A stretch of DNA of 38,416 bases from Vagococcus allomyrinae (GTDB lineage Bacteria > Bacillota > Bacilli > Lactobacillales > Vagococcaceae): contig NZ_JAEEGA010000002.1 in NCBI RefSeq assembly GCF_017829975.1, positions 9,846 through 48,261 of the forward strand, given 5' to 3'. The notes beneath the pieces are model-generated. The model was not told where the DNA came from, made no database searches, and worked only from the letters and a program-made list of their open reading frames with translations. How positions within the stretch are numbered: the stretch's first letter is position 1; each line of letters begins with the position of its first letter. Positions 15,636 to 25,700 of the stretch are shown piece after piece. A program made the position numbers and the translations under genes.

Positions 15636-16586
15636 CTAAAATACGGATGTATCGCTGATTTTTTTGGTAATAAAATGACTGCCGACCACTAATACTAAGG
15701 AGACCAGCGAGACGAATAAGCCGACAGCTGTAGCGTAAGAGAAATCCCCTTGTTGAATCCCCATCTTGTAGACATAGGAGTTAATAACTTCACTAGCTTG
15801 ATAATTAACAGGGTTTTGCAAGACCAGAGTTTGGTCTAAGTTTGAACCAAGTAAGCCCCCTACTGACAAGACGAAGTTTAAGGCAATAATATGACGGATC
15901 GAGGGAATCGTAATGCTTATAACTTGTCTAATTTTAGTGGCGCCATCCATCTTAGCCGCTTCATACAAAGCTGGATTAATACCGGTCATTGCCGCAATAT
16001 AGAGAATCGTATTCCAACCGACCTCTTTCCAAATATCAGAGAAGACTGCTACTGACCAATAATGTTTTGGGTCTGTTAAAAATTTTATCGGCTTAGCAAT
16101 CAGGCCAAAATCAACTAATAAATTATTAACCAAACCAGTATCTGACAACCACGTGATGAACATCCCACCGAGAATTACCCATGATAAGAAGTGCGGTAGA
16201 TAAGAAATCGTTTGCACGATTTTCTTTAACTGCTTGTTGACGATTTCATTGATCAACACGGCTAAAATAATTGCTGCCGGAAAGCCAAAAGCTAATTTTA
16301 AGAAACTAATTCCCAAGGTGTTTTTCATCACTGTCCAAAACATCGGGTCAGAAAAGAACTCCTTAAAATAATAAGTGCCAACCCACGGCGCATTGCCAAT
16401 AGTATCCAATACCGAGTAATCTTTAAAAGCGATTACAATCCCATACATCGGCACAAAACTAAAAATGATCATCAGGATAATGCCTGGTGCCACCATCCCT
16501 TGAAACATTCCCTGGCGCTTTAAGCGTCCCCAAAAATCCTTTTTCTTCACTGAAACTCCCCCTGATCCGGGGTTTTCTTTTTTCAA
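15636..16586 (-). CDS. sugar ABC transporter permease, LplB/YteP type
   Basis: This 316-residue permease is the first gene of the sugar operon. It has six predicted spans and the EAA loop EAAKMDGATKIRQVISITIP near residue 210. The start is a TTG at 16586, supported by AGGAGG seven bases upstream; no ATG fits as well. Transcription probably starts just upstream, next to a 26-bp palindromic operator for the LacI-type repressor encoded by the preceding gene. Confidence 0.9.
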   Translation of the reverse strand: MKKENPGSGGVSVKKKDFWGRLKRQGMFQGMVAPGIILMIIFSFVPMYGIVIAFKDYSVLDTIGNAPWVGTYYFKEFFSDPMFWTVMKNTLGISFLKLAFGFPAAIILAVLINEIVNKQLKKIVQTISYLPHFLSWVILGGMFITWLSDTGLVNNLLVDFGLIAKPIKFLTDPKHYWSVAVFSDIWKEVGWNTILYIAAMTGINPALYEAAKMDGATKIRQVISITIPSIRHIIALNFVLSVGGLLGSNLDQTLVLQNPVNYQASEVINSYVYKMGIQQGDFSYATAVGLFVSLVSLVLVVGSHFITKKISDTSVF

Positions 16587-16610
16587 ACCGCTTCCTCCTA
16601 TTCGAGATAC

Positions 16611-16616
16611 TTTATA
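16611..16616 (-). promoter_or_regulatory. probable -10 box of the sugar operon
   Basis: TATAAA on the minus strand lies 25 bases before the TTG start of the first permease gene. The palindrome at 16623-16648 covers the place where the -35 box would be, and no good -35 is visible. Repressor binding there would block polymerase. Confidence 0.45.
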
Positions 16617-16622
16617 ATTCCC

Positions 16623-16648
16623 AATAAATAAAAACGTTTTTATTTATT
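16623..16648. promoter_or_regulatory. palindromic operator before the sugar operon
   Basis: A perfect 26-bp palindrome is centred on CG at 16635-16636 with the core ATAAAAACGTTTTTAT. A central CG flanked by A/T symmetry is typical of LacI-family operators. The same core appears before lacI at 17694-17711, which points to the neighbouring LacI-type protein as the binder. Confidence 0.8.
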
Positions 16649-16669
16649 AGCTAAAAATCTTTCGAAAGT

Positions 16670-17677
16670 CTATCTTTTTAAGAAAGATGACTTCCGAATG
16701 ACTACATCGCCTTCTAAACAAATAATTTTTCCAACAGCCTGTTCCTCCACTTGACGAACTAACTGTTGAATTGCCACCACACCTTGGCGAGCAATGGGAT
16801 TGCGAATCGTCGTTAAAGGTGGTGGGAAATATTCGGCTATCTCAATGTCATCAAAACCTGTTACGCTAAAATCATCTGGCACCACATAACCTTCAGCCTT
16901 TAAAGCCTTAATACAACCGATCGCACTTAAATCATTGGCAGCCATAAAGGCGTCCGGTAGATCCACTCGGCTAGTTTCAATAAACTGTTTAACCGCCTCA
17001 TAAGAAGCCTTTTCTTCAAATTGCCCCGCTAAGACATAGGCTTCAGGAATCTCCAAGCGACTTTCCGTCATAGCCACTTGAAACCCTCGGAAACGTTCTT
17101 CGCCGTCATAAGCCCCTGGAAATCCTTTGATAAAGGCAATTTTCTTATGACCGAGGCTAATTAAGTGGCGGGTCATTTCATAACCGTCTTGAAAAGAATC
17201 AAAGACCACACTACTGCTCGTCTTATTTTCAACTTTTCGATCCAGATAAACTGTTTGGATATTCTCTTTAGCCAACATCGCCTCTTCTTCCTCGAAAAAG
17301 ACCGATTGTTCAAAGATGATGTTTCCATCAAATCGTCTACCTAGAATGTGATTTAAAATCATGCTTTTATTACTGGTAATTTGGATACTTAAGACATACC
17401 CTAGCCGTTCACATTCCTTCGCCATTGCTTCGACTAACTTATAGAAATATGGTCCGCTGACACTTGTGGTGAAAAAGCCTAACATCTTTGTGCGATTAGA
17501 TTTTAGCAATTGACCATTCAAATTCGGAACATAGTTAAGTTTTTCCGCTACTTCCAAAATATGCGCTTTCGTATCAGCTTTTAAAACGTCCACATCGTTA
17601 AGGGCATTCGAGACAGTGGAAATAGAGACGCCTGCCGCTTTAGCCACATCTTTAATAGTGGTTTTTTTCTGTTTCAC
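16670..17677 (-). CDS. LacI-family transcriptional repressor of the sugar operon
   Basis: The 335-residue protein has an N-terminal LacI helix-turn-helix (TIKDVAKAAGVSISTVSNAL, about 7-26) and a periplasmic-binding-protein-like sensor domain with YLDRKVENK, FMAANDLSAIGCIKAL and the late GFDDIEIAEYFPPPLTTI. The start is a GTG at 17677 with AAGGAG eight bases upstream. The gene stands directly before the permease operon, and palindromes with the same core lie before both, so it likely represses itself and the operon. The inducer is probably the imported sugar or a breakdown product. Confidence 0.9.
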   Translation of the reverse strand: MKQKKTTIKDVAKAAGVSISTVSNALNDVDVLKADTKAHILEVAEKLNYVPNLNGQLLKSNRTKMLGFFTTSVSGPYFYKLVEAMAKECERLGYVLSIQITSNKSMILNHILGRRFDGNIIFEQSVFFEEEEAMLAKENIQTVYLDRKVENKTSSSVVFDSFQDGYEMTRHLISLGHKKIAFIKGFPGAYDGEERFRGFQVAMTESRLEIPEAYVLAGQFEEKASYEAVKQFIETSRVDLPDAFMAANDLSAIGCIKALKAEGYVVPDDFSVTGFDDIEIAEYFPPPLTTIRNPIARQGVVAIQQLVRQVEEQAVGKIICLEGDVVIRKSSFLKR

Positions 17678-17693
17678 TGCCTCATCTCCTTTT

Positions 17694-17711
17694 AATAAAA
17701 ACGTTTTTATT
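17694..17711. promoter_or_regulatory. palindromic operator before lacI
   Basis: A perfect 18-bp palindrome, AATAAAAACGTTTTTATT, shares its centre and core with the operator at 16623-16648. It lies at or just after the expected transcription start of lacI and before its ribosome binding site, as expected for autoregulation. Confidence 0.78.
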
Positions 17712-17718
17712 TAACTAT

Positions 17719-17747
17719 AATTTAACACAATCGTTTTCATTTGGCAA
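17719..17747 (-). promoter_or_regulatory. lacI promoter with a cre-like site in its spacer
   Basis: On the minus strand TTGCCA (17742-17747) and TAAATT (17719-17724) are 17 bases apart. Between them TGAAAACGATTGTG (17726-17739) matches the cre consensus at 11 of 14 positions. Catabolite control of lacI is possible, but the right half of the site is poor. Confidence 0.45.
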
Positions 17748-17823
17748 CCTCTTTTTTAAAATTAGTCTGTTTTCTTTTGATAAACTTCTGTCAAACTTCA
17801 CTCAATCAGCAGGAAATCGCCGA

Positions 17824-17852
17824 TTGCTCACTAGTTAACAATCCTTTATAAT
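17824..17852 (+). promoter_or_regulatory. promoter of the ABC transporter gene
   Basis: A perfect TATAAT (17847-17852) has TTGCTC 17 bases upstream (17824-17829). The expected start leaves a leader of less than 20 bases before the TTG codon, almost all of it the AGGAGGAGGG ribosome binding site. Confidence 0.6.
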
Positions 17853-17876
17853 AGCTTTATAGGAGGAGGGATTTCA

Positions 17877-19472
17877 TTGAAAAATATGTTTTTAGCACAT
17901 AAACAACAGCTTATCTTACACACCATAATCTGTTTCGTATCAGCAGGAATTCAAGTGGGGGTTGCTTTTATCTATCAGCTTCTAACAAAAACAGCTCTCT
18001 CAGGAAACGTTGAAACATTATTAATCGCTTCAATCGTCGCTTTACTTTACATGGCACTCGATTCTGTCGCGGACTTTCTTCCGCGAGTCACCAAAACTAA
18101 ACTTGTTAATGCCATCATGGCTAAAAATCGGCTTAAATTAATCTCAAAAATCGAAACCATTAGTGAGTATGAGATGGTCACCTCTGATAAAAATACTTAT
18201 CTCACTAAATTGACCAACGATTTTAACATCATGGAAAATGATTTTTTAAAACCCGCGCTCTCAGCAGTTCTAAGCGCTTTTATTTTCCTGTTTTCACTGT
18301 TTTTTGCTTTACGTTTAGAATTATCGTTTGCTGGCATCATTGTTTTATTATCTCTGTTTCCATTACTCTCACCTTACTTCGCTAAAAAGTTGCTAGCTCA
18401 TAAAAAAAAGAGCGCGATGGAGGCTCAGAATGATTTTTTTTCCTTGTTTGAAGAATTAATCGCCAGTTTTATTACCTTAAAAACAGGCAATAGTTTTACT
18501 AAATACAATAAACGATTAGTTAAGAGCAGTACCAAACTAAAAGCTGCCAAGATAAACTTCGACACAACCCAAGGGTTGACCTATGCTCTTTCATATTTTT
18601 TAGGCGCACTCGCTTATTCAGGGACATGGATTGTCGGAGCATTTTTTGTTCTATACCATAAAATAGAGTTGCCTGACCTCATAGCCATGACTACCTTAAT
18701 GAGCACTATTGCCGGACCATTAGAATACTTAAGTAGTTCCTACACTGACCTAGTCAGCAGTAAAAAAATCGTTGCTGACTTGCTTGATTACATTACCTTA
18801 GACCATAAAGATGTCTCCTCCTCCCTTGTATCCATTGATAAAATTGAGTTAATTGAATTAAAAAAGGTTTCTTTTAGCATTAACTCCAAAAAAATTATCA
18901 CCAATTTCAATTATGTCTTTGAAAAAGGCAAAAAATATGCCGTTACAGGACAAAGTGGTGCAGGGAAAACGACCATCATCAACTTAATTTCAGGAATCTA
19001 TCCCTTGACTAGTGGCCAGATATTAATTGATGGGATAGCCATAGATCAAATAAATCCCCACTCTCTTTATCGTAAATTAGCTTATTCACCACAACAAACG
19101 AGTTTATTAACAACCAGTATCGCCAATAACGTTAGCTTACTTCATGATTACAAAGAAGACGACGTCATTCACAGTTTAATTAGTAGTGGCTTAAGTGACT
19201 TAGCCAGTCATCATCTGTTGAATGAGATAATTGGCCCAAACAGTTCCTATAAATTATCTGGCGGAGAAACGAAACGACTCGAAATTGCCAGAGCCCTTTT
19301 TAAAAATTCTGATGTCTTAATTTTTGATGAACCGACTTCCGGCCTAGACGAAAAAAATGAGAATTTAATCGGTGAATTGATACAAGCTTTCCCTGACAAA
19401 ATCATCGTCGTCAGCACACATTCAACTAACAAAACATTTTTAGGAGCTTTCGATGCTATCATAGACATGTGA
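17877..19472 (+). CDS. ABC transporter, fused membrane and ATPase domains (exporter type)
   Basis: This 531-residue half-transporter has six membrane spans in residues 1-300 and an ATPase domain in 325-531. The ATPase motifs are complete: Walker A GQSGAGKTT (358-366), Q-loop SPQQ (404-407), signature LSGGE (460-464), Walker B LIFDE (481-485), SGLD D-loop and H515. Such proteins work as dimers, usually as exporters of peptides, lipids or drugs. The start is a TTG at 17877 supported by AGGAGGAGGG; the next ATG, at 17886, is too far from that site. It is a single-gene unit on the plus strand between minus-strand operons, and it looks more A/T-rich than its neighbours, which may mean acquisition. 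No substrate gene is adjacent. Confidence 0.88.
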   Translation: MKNMFLAHKQQLILHTIICFVSAGIQVGVAFIYQLLTKTALSGNVETLLIASIVALLYMALDSVADFLPRVTKTKLVNAIMAKNRLKLISKIETISEYEMVTSDKNTYLTKLTNDFNIMENDFLKPALSAVLSAFIFLFSLFFALRLELSFAGIIVLLSLFPLLSPYFAKKLLAHKKKSAMEAQNDFFSLFEELIASFITLKTGNSFTKYNKRLVKSSTKLKAAKINFDTTQGLTYALSYFLGALAYSGTWIVGAFFVLYHKIELPDLIAMTTLMSTIAGPLEYLSSSYTDLVSSKKIVADLLDYITLDHKDVSSSLVSIDKIELIELKKVSFSINSKKIITNFNYVFEKGKKYAVTGQSGAGKTTIINLISGIYPLTSGQILIDGIAIDQINPHSLYRKLAYSPQQTSLLTTSIANNVSLLHDYKEDDVIHSLISSGLSDLASHHLLNEIIGPNSSYKLSGGETKRLEIARALFKNSDVLIFDEPTSGLDEKNENLIGELIQAFPDKIIVVSTHSTNKTFLGAFDAIIDM

Positions 19473-19514
19473 TTTAAGTTGTCACACGTTCAAGCTACTT
19501 TCTATCACAAATCA

Positions 19515-19556
19515 AGCGCCCTTCACCCATTTTCCCAGTGAAAGGCGCTCCTTTTT
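19515..19556 (+). terminator. terminator between the ABC transporter and the SNF2 gene
   Basis: Twelve bases at 19515-19526 pair with 19538-19549 with one mismatch, and CCTTTTT follows. The T-run runs into the stop codon of the convergent SNF2 gene. The stem may serve both genes, but the T tract is good only on the plus strand. Confidence 0.8.
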
Positions 19557-22500
19557 AATCGATTCCCATACTCAGAATTTCACGAATATCCGCTTCTGTT
19601 AACTTCGCTAATTGCTGTTCCTCTTCAGCGTTCATCACCTTATCAAAAAGTTCCCGCTTCTCTTGTTGCAGCTTATTCATCTTCTCTTCAATGGTGCCTT
19701 CAGCGATTAAACGCCAGACTTCAACAACCTTTTTCTGACCCATGCGATGAGCCCGACCTGCCGCCTGCTCTTCAACAGCAGGATTCCACCATAGATCATA
19801 GAGGATCACGGTATCGGCGCCTGTTAAATTCAAGCCCGTTCCACCAGCTTTAAGTGAAATCAAAAAGACATCTTTTTCGCCACTATTAAAAGCTTCCACC
19901 ATTTCAATCCGATCTTTAGGTTTGGTGCTGCCCCGCAAATAGAAGCTGTCGATCCCCAGTTGATTAAACTCTCTTTCAATGATGCTTAACATACTCGTGA
20001 ATTGAGAGAATAATAAGACACGACGACCGTTTTCCTTAGCGGCAATCACCAGTTCCTTAACCTGCTCCAGTTTCCCTGAATCGCCTTTATAATCCTCAAT
20101 AAAGAGGGCCGGATCACAACAAATTTGACGCAAACGGGTCAAACCAGCTAACACAGAAATCCGATTTTTCTTAAAACTGTCCGCACTCATGCTGGAAATA
20201 GTTTCTTGCATCTGGCGTAAATGAGCCAGGTAAACAGTCTTTTGTTCTTCAGTTAAAGAGCTGTAAAGATTAGATTCAATCTTATCAGGCAAATCTTTTA
20301 AGACTTCTTTTTTCTCACGACGAAGCACAAAAGGTTGAATCATCTTGGCAATTTCTTCAGTCTCCAAGTTTTTAAACTTAGCCCGTGACGGGAAGAAACC
20401 AGGCATCAACATGTAAAACAGTGACCACAATTCCTCTAAATCATTTTCAATCGGCGTCCCGCTAAAAGCAAAACGGTGAGTGGTTTTTAAATCCTTAATT
20501 GCTTGGAACGTTTTGGTAGCCGAATTTTTGACCATTTGGGCTTCATCTAAAATCAAACAGTGAATGTCTAGCTCTTGATACAAGTCAATATCCTGACGAA
20601 TGCTAGCATAAGAGGTAATCAACAAGTCACACTGCCCCTCTTCTTGCAGCAGACGTTCTCGCTCGGTTTTACTCCCGGTTACCACACAGGTGGTCAAACT
20701 TGGGGCAAATTTTTGGCATTCAATTTGCCAGTTGTAGATCAGGCTGGCAGGCGCCACAATTAGCGACGGTCTCTCAATGTTCTTTTCCTTTTCTGATAAC
20801 AGATAAGTAATCCCTTGAACTGTTTTACCCAGGCCCATATCATCCGCTAAAATTCCGCCAAATTGATATTCACTCAACATTTTTAACCAACGAAAGCCCA
20901 CTTTTTGATAGTGACGCAACTCCGCCTCTAGGTTTACCGGAATCGGATAATCCAGTTCTTCCGGTTTTGTCAGCTTTTCGACCATCTTCTTAAAATCGTC
21001 ACTGAAGGTCGTATTGGTCACGTCTTCTAAAGCTTCCTCCACTTGCAAACCACGGTATTTAGGAATTAAGAATTTTCCGTCTTGATACAATAACTGCCCC
21101 CTTAATTTTGACAAAGCCTCACTGGTTTGTTGAAACGCATCTGAATCCAGAGATAAAATTTGTCCGTTAGACAATTGATAAAAACTTTCTTGATTAAGCA
21201 AGCTTAATAAAATAGCATCAATATCACTTTCATCAATATTTGACACGTCAAACCGAATATCCAACCAAGACCCTTCTTCATACACCTCAATCTGCGGTTG
21301 AAACTGAACCGCATCTAAGTATAAACTGCTTAATTCTCCAGAAACTTCCAGTTCTGCAAATTTCCGCAAATAGGGGATTTCTGTTGAAAACAGCTGATAT
21401 AGCTCAGCTTTTTGAGGCAACGGCTTACTGTAACCAACCGCTCGCTTTGTATAATGATACCGACTTAACAACTTCTCGATGCGGCTCTCCTGAACTTGAT
21501 CGCGAATCACCAATGAGGTTTTCTCCGTCTGGGTGGAATAGGCATCATCTGTTGAAAAAACTTCTTCGCCATATTTAAAATCCACTCGCATGTTAAGCTT
21601 GCCCTTATCAGCAGACAGATACAGCCCTGTTTTCACTGGCACCCGAATCATTTCCGTCTGCAAGCTCTCATCAACTTTAAGTAAGCCGATTTGCTCCAAC
21701 GCTGGCAGCACATAAGAAAACAAATCAGCAACTTCCTCTGCCTCATAATAAATAATCGGCGTCTCCACTCGTTTTAACAACTGAGTTAAGGTTTGATAAA
21801 TTTCTTGTTGCGCGGTTGTCAACTCATAGATCGTCACGCCGCGACTAACCCATTGATACGTTTCCCAATAATGCTCAATCCCATTGGAAATTTTCAAGTT
21901 AAACCCCGTATGTTGAGGCTCCACTTCAAACACGATCGGCAGTTTGCCACTGGCGAAAAAAAGTTTCCGTGTCGTTTTTTCACCGATCGTCACTTGCAAT
22001 TTATCCTGTCTAATAAGGTTCATTAAGAAGGGTTTTAACTCTTTAATTGGCAATAATAAAAAGCGTTGTTTAAGGCTGCCTTTTAGTTGAACACCACTAC
22101 TAGCCACCATCTGATTATTTTGGTAAATCTCTAAAGCAGCCTTTAATAATTGATAGTCGGTTTCCGTAAAATTAATCGCCGCTAAAGAAAACAGATATTT
22201 GTCGCTATGGCGAAACTTCTCTTGTTTAGCAAAAGCTTGTAAAAACTCGCTGGCATTTTTTACAGCATAGGTCCGACCATCTTGATAGCCCACCTTAAAA
22301 CTTAAACCAAAAACGGCCTTTTCTGGATGATAATTAGATATTTCCAAACTTTCCACCAAAAAATCGACTTTTAGAGGGGTTGCTTCTTCCAAGGCTTGCT
22401 TGGTTTCCTTATCCTGCAATTTAGCAAAACTATCGGTCACAATTTTGGATAGAGACGGGGCCTTGTAAGTTGTTTTTAAGTCTTTATTTTGCTTTAGCAC

Positions 22501-22758
22501 TCGATTGAGCCCTTTGTCTCGCAAAGCTAACTCAACAGCCACTGTATGCTTACAATAACCATTTTCTTGCCAGTAAAGGCAGGTGCAGATGTCTTTTTCA
22601 CGAGGCGTTCCATCTAATTCCACTTGATAGATGGCTGAGCCAATCACCTCAGCATGCCATACTTCTTGGGTTAAATCTTGGGTAATCGCCGTTACCCGAC
22701 CTTCATCTGCATATTTCCGTCCTCTTTGTATAATTCTTTCAGGAATGGTCCACTTCAT
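19555..22758 (-). CDS. SNF2-family DNA helicase with SWIM zinc finger
   Basis: The 1067-residue protein is an ATP-driven DNA translocase. An N-terminal SWIM zinc finger has C58, C60, C69 and H71. A long middle part (about 110-580) contains the bacterial SNF2-associated domain. The SNF2 motor follows, with Walker A DDMGLGKT near 640, the DEAQ box, SGTPIENDLEELWSLF, and the C-terminal helicase half with LLFSQFTSML and AGRAHRMGQ. The gene starts 18 bases after sbcC behind GAGGCGG, so it is co-transcribed with the SbcDC nuclease. That suggests a role in remodelling or clearing DNA during end repair. The role is inferred; the domain assignment is firm. Confidence 0.92.
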   Translation of the reverse strand: MKWTIPERIIQRGRKYADEGRVTAITQDLTQEVWHAEVIGSAIYQVELDGTPREKDICTCLYWQENGYCKHTVAVELALRDKGLNRVLKQNKDLKTTYKAPSLSKIVTDSFAKLQDKETKQALEEATPLKVDFLVESLEISNYHPEKAVFGLSFKVGYQDGRTYAVKNASEFLQAFAKQEKFRHSDKYLFSLAAINFTETDYQLLKAALEIYQNNQMVASSGVQLKGSLKQRFLLLPIKELKPFLMNLIRQDKLQVTIGEKTTRKLFFASGKLPIVFEVEPQHTGFNLKISNGIEHYWETYQWVSRGVTIYELTTAQQEIYQTLTQLLKRVETPIIYYEAEEVADLFSYVLPALEQIGLLKVDESLQTEMIRVPVKTGLYLSADKGKLNMRVDFKYGEEVFSTDDAYSTQTEKTSLVIRDQVQESRIEKLLSRYHYTKRAVGYSKPLPQKAELYQLFSTEIPYLRKFAELEVSGELSSLYLDAVQFQPQIEVYEEGSWLDIRFDVSNIDESDIDAILLSLLNQESFYQLSNGQILSLDSDAFQQTSEALSKLRGQLLYQDGKFLIPKYRGLQVEEALEDVTNTTFSDDFKKMVEKLTKPEELDYPIPVNLEAELRHYQKVGFRWLKMLSEYQFGGILADDMGLGKTVQGITYLLSEKEKNIERPSLIVAPASLIYNWQIECQKFAPSLTTCVVTGSKTERERLLQEEGQCDLLITSYASIRQDIDLYQELDIHCLILDEAQMVKNSATKTFQAIKDLKTTHRFAFSGTPIENDLEELWSLFYMLMPGFFPSRAKFKNLETEEIAKMIQPFVLRREKKEVLKDLPDKIESNLYSSLTEEQKTVYLAHLRQMQETISSMSADSFKKNRISVLAGLTRLRQICCDPALFIEDYKGDSGKLEQVKELVIAAKENGRRVLLFSQFTSMLSIIEREFNQLGIDSFYLRGSTKPKDRIEMVEAFNSGEKDVFLISLKAGGTGLNLTGADTVILYDLWWNPAVEEQAAGRAHRMGQKKVVEVWRLIAEGTIEEKMNKLQQEKRELFDKVMNAEEEQQLAKLTEADIREILSMGID

Positions 22759-22776
22759 CTTTTTTTCCGCCTCTTC

Positions 22777-25700
22777 TTAGTCTGCTGTCTGGTAACGAAT
22801 GGTACTAATACCGGTTCCGCTAGCCACGACTTGCAATTGTTGAGGAATTCGTTGTTTTAATTCACGAACGTGACTGATAATCCCAATCATCCGCCCTTGG
22901 CCTTCAATTAATTCTAGGGCGTCCATGGCTTGTTCCAAAGCATCTTCATCTAAGGAACCAAAACCTTCATCGATAAACATGGCGTCTATTTGAATCCCGC
23001 CGGCTTGATTTTGCACTACCTCTGCCAAAGATAGTGAGAGTGACAAGGCAGCAATAAAACTTTCGCCACCAGACAAGGTGTTAACACTGCGAACAGCCCC
23101 CACATTGTCATCATAAATATTGATTTCCAGCCCCGTTTGACTCTTATAGGACCCTTGAGCTTCTTTTAATTCAAAGCTGTAGCGGTTATTTGTCAACTGA
23201 ATCAACCGCTGATTAGCAACGCGTAAAATTTCTTCGAAGTAAGCTTGAAGCACATAGCGCTCAATGCTCATCTTATTGTAAGGACCATCACCGTTGGCAA
23301 CTTCTGACAGCTGATTAAGTTCTGCTAGCTCTTGCCATTTTTCGCTAAGCGCTCCTTGCTGTTGACGAACCTCTTGAGCAATTGTCTGATTGTGTGCTAC
23401 CAGTTGCTCTTGCTCTACCAGCTGGCGTTCCTTCACTAAAATTTCGTCATTAAGAGTCTTTAGCCGACTTTCTTCCACGCTAATATCCGGCACTGTTGAC
23501 TCCGTCAGTTTACTATTAACTTGCTCCAACTGTGCCTGTAGTTTTAACTGTTGCTGATGAAATGTCTCAATCTGTTTTTTTAAGCTATCCCGTTCCGCCA
23601 AGTTGGACAACTCAGCCAACAAGCCGTCGATCTGATAGTCATAAGGGCTAGCAGCTACCTTAGCGGTCAGTTCTGCGGTCAATTGCTGGCAGCGCAAGCT
23701 TTCTTTAGCAAATTGTTCTGTCAAATGGTTAAGGGTACTCTCTGTCACTAACAGCTGATTGGCCACTGCCCTTAAGGCCGTTCTAACGCCTTCTAACGTC
23801 TCTTCCCACTCAGCGACGCTCTTAGACAATTCAAGTTGAACATCAGTTAAATCCGCTTTTTCGGCCCATTTAGCCGGCAATTGCTGGCTGATTGTCGCCA
23901 AGGTTGCTTCAAGCTTCACCTGCTCATTAAGCAAGCTTTGTTGAGTCCCTTTGGCCTGCTCTAATTGTTCCTCTAACTCTTCCTGCTCCTTTTGTACTTG
24001 TTGCCGCTGCTCTCTCAGAGTCACCAAGGTCATTAGAGCCGCTGTCACTGCCTGCTGCCTAGTCATTACTTCTTGCTGCTGTTGGTGGATGCTCTTGAGT
24101 CGCAAAGGCCAACTGTCAGCTGAGATCCTTGGCAAAGTACTCAGTGTACTCAGCTTCTCTTGGAACCAGTGGTCTTCTTTAGCTAGTTGCTGGGATAATT
24201 CCGCAACTTCCTTTGTCAAATACTGACACGTTTGTTGGCATTTAGTCAAACGCTCCTGTTGCTGTTGTAAGGCTTGCTCCCTTTCCTCCAAAGCGGCTTC
24301 CGCCGCTTTAATAGCTGCCGCTGACCAGTCTTGGTCAGTATGTGGCTGAGGATGTTCCGTCGCCCCACAAACGGGACAAGGTGCTCCCGGCAACAAGTCC
24401 AAGCTCAAGCGAGCAATCTGTAAACTCGCCACCTGACTTTTAGCCTGTTGCCAACGACGCTCAAGCTCTGGCCCCGCCTCGGCAAGTTCCTTTAATTGTT
24501 CCTGTTCCTGACTTAACTCAAGATGCTTCTGTTCTGTTTTTATAGACAGCTCACTAGCTCGCTCTCCGCGCTCTAAAAGCTGTTCCAATTGATGCAATTC
24601 TAAAGTCAACCGTTCTTTTTCAGCTTGCAGATCATCTCCGGTGGCCAACTGACGATCAGCTTCTTGAAGTTTTAGTAGCTTGCTGGCCTTTTGTTGCTCG
24701 ATGGTAGCTAACCTCGCGTCCAATTCCGTCACAGCTGCTTTGATCTGTGACACTCTCTCGAAATGACTGCGTCGTTCTACTAACAAAGGGGCTAATTGAG
24801 TTAGCTGTGCCAGTTCATTCCGCTGCTCCTTGATGACGTCTTCCTTAGCCAGCAACTGGCTTTCCTGAGCGACTAAGTCCGCTTGTTGCGCTGCAATGAT
24901 TGCTTGTTCTTGTTGAGTCTCGGCTAAAATCCCAGTCAACCGCTGACTTTCTGCCAGGCTTTCCTGATAACGAAGCAAGTCCCCCTCCTGTTGAGCGACC
25001 CATTCCAATTGAGTTAAACGGGCTTCTTGAGCCTTGATTTGACCACTTTCGACCATGAGCCTATCAAGACGTAGCTGGAGTTCTTGCTGTTCCTCAAAAA
25101 GGCTTATCACTGCTTTTTTCTGATTGTATCTTGCTTCCACTTGTTGCCGTTCTTGCCGGTCTTGATTTAACTGATTAGTCCTCTCGGCAATTAACGCCTG
25201 ATACTCTTGCTGTTGTTCACTTAACAGCATCAGACAATCTTCAACTCCACTGATTTCTGCCGCTCGCTCAGCGAAAGTCGCTTGCCATTTGAGTTGTTTT
25301 AGTAAGAGCTGGATAGCATTTCCCGCTTGCTCCAATTCCTTTTGGTAAGCTTTTTTACGAGCTTTTAACCCTTCTGCCAATTGTCGATACAAGGTGGTGT
25401 TAAAAAGTTTCCGCAAAACCACTTCTTTGTCACTGCTATTGGCATTTAAAAACTTGCGAAAATCCCCTTGAGGCAAGAGGACGATTTGCGTAAATTGTTG
25501 CGCATTAAGGTGCAGTAATTCTTCCAAATAGAGCTGCACATCCCGCGCTTTAGTCAACTGATTGATCTCTTTCTCCCCGTCAAAAATCGTTAAGCGGACT
25601 TTTGCTGGTCGAGTTGTTGTTCCTTCCCCCACTTTTTTAGCCAAAACTTGTTCCGGTTCCCGCTCGACTAAATAGCGATAGTCACGGTGAGCAAATTCGA

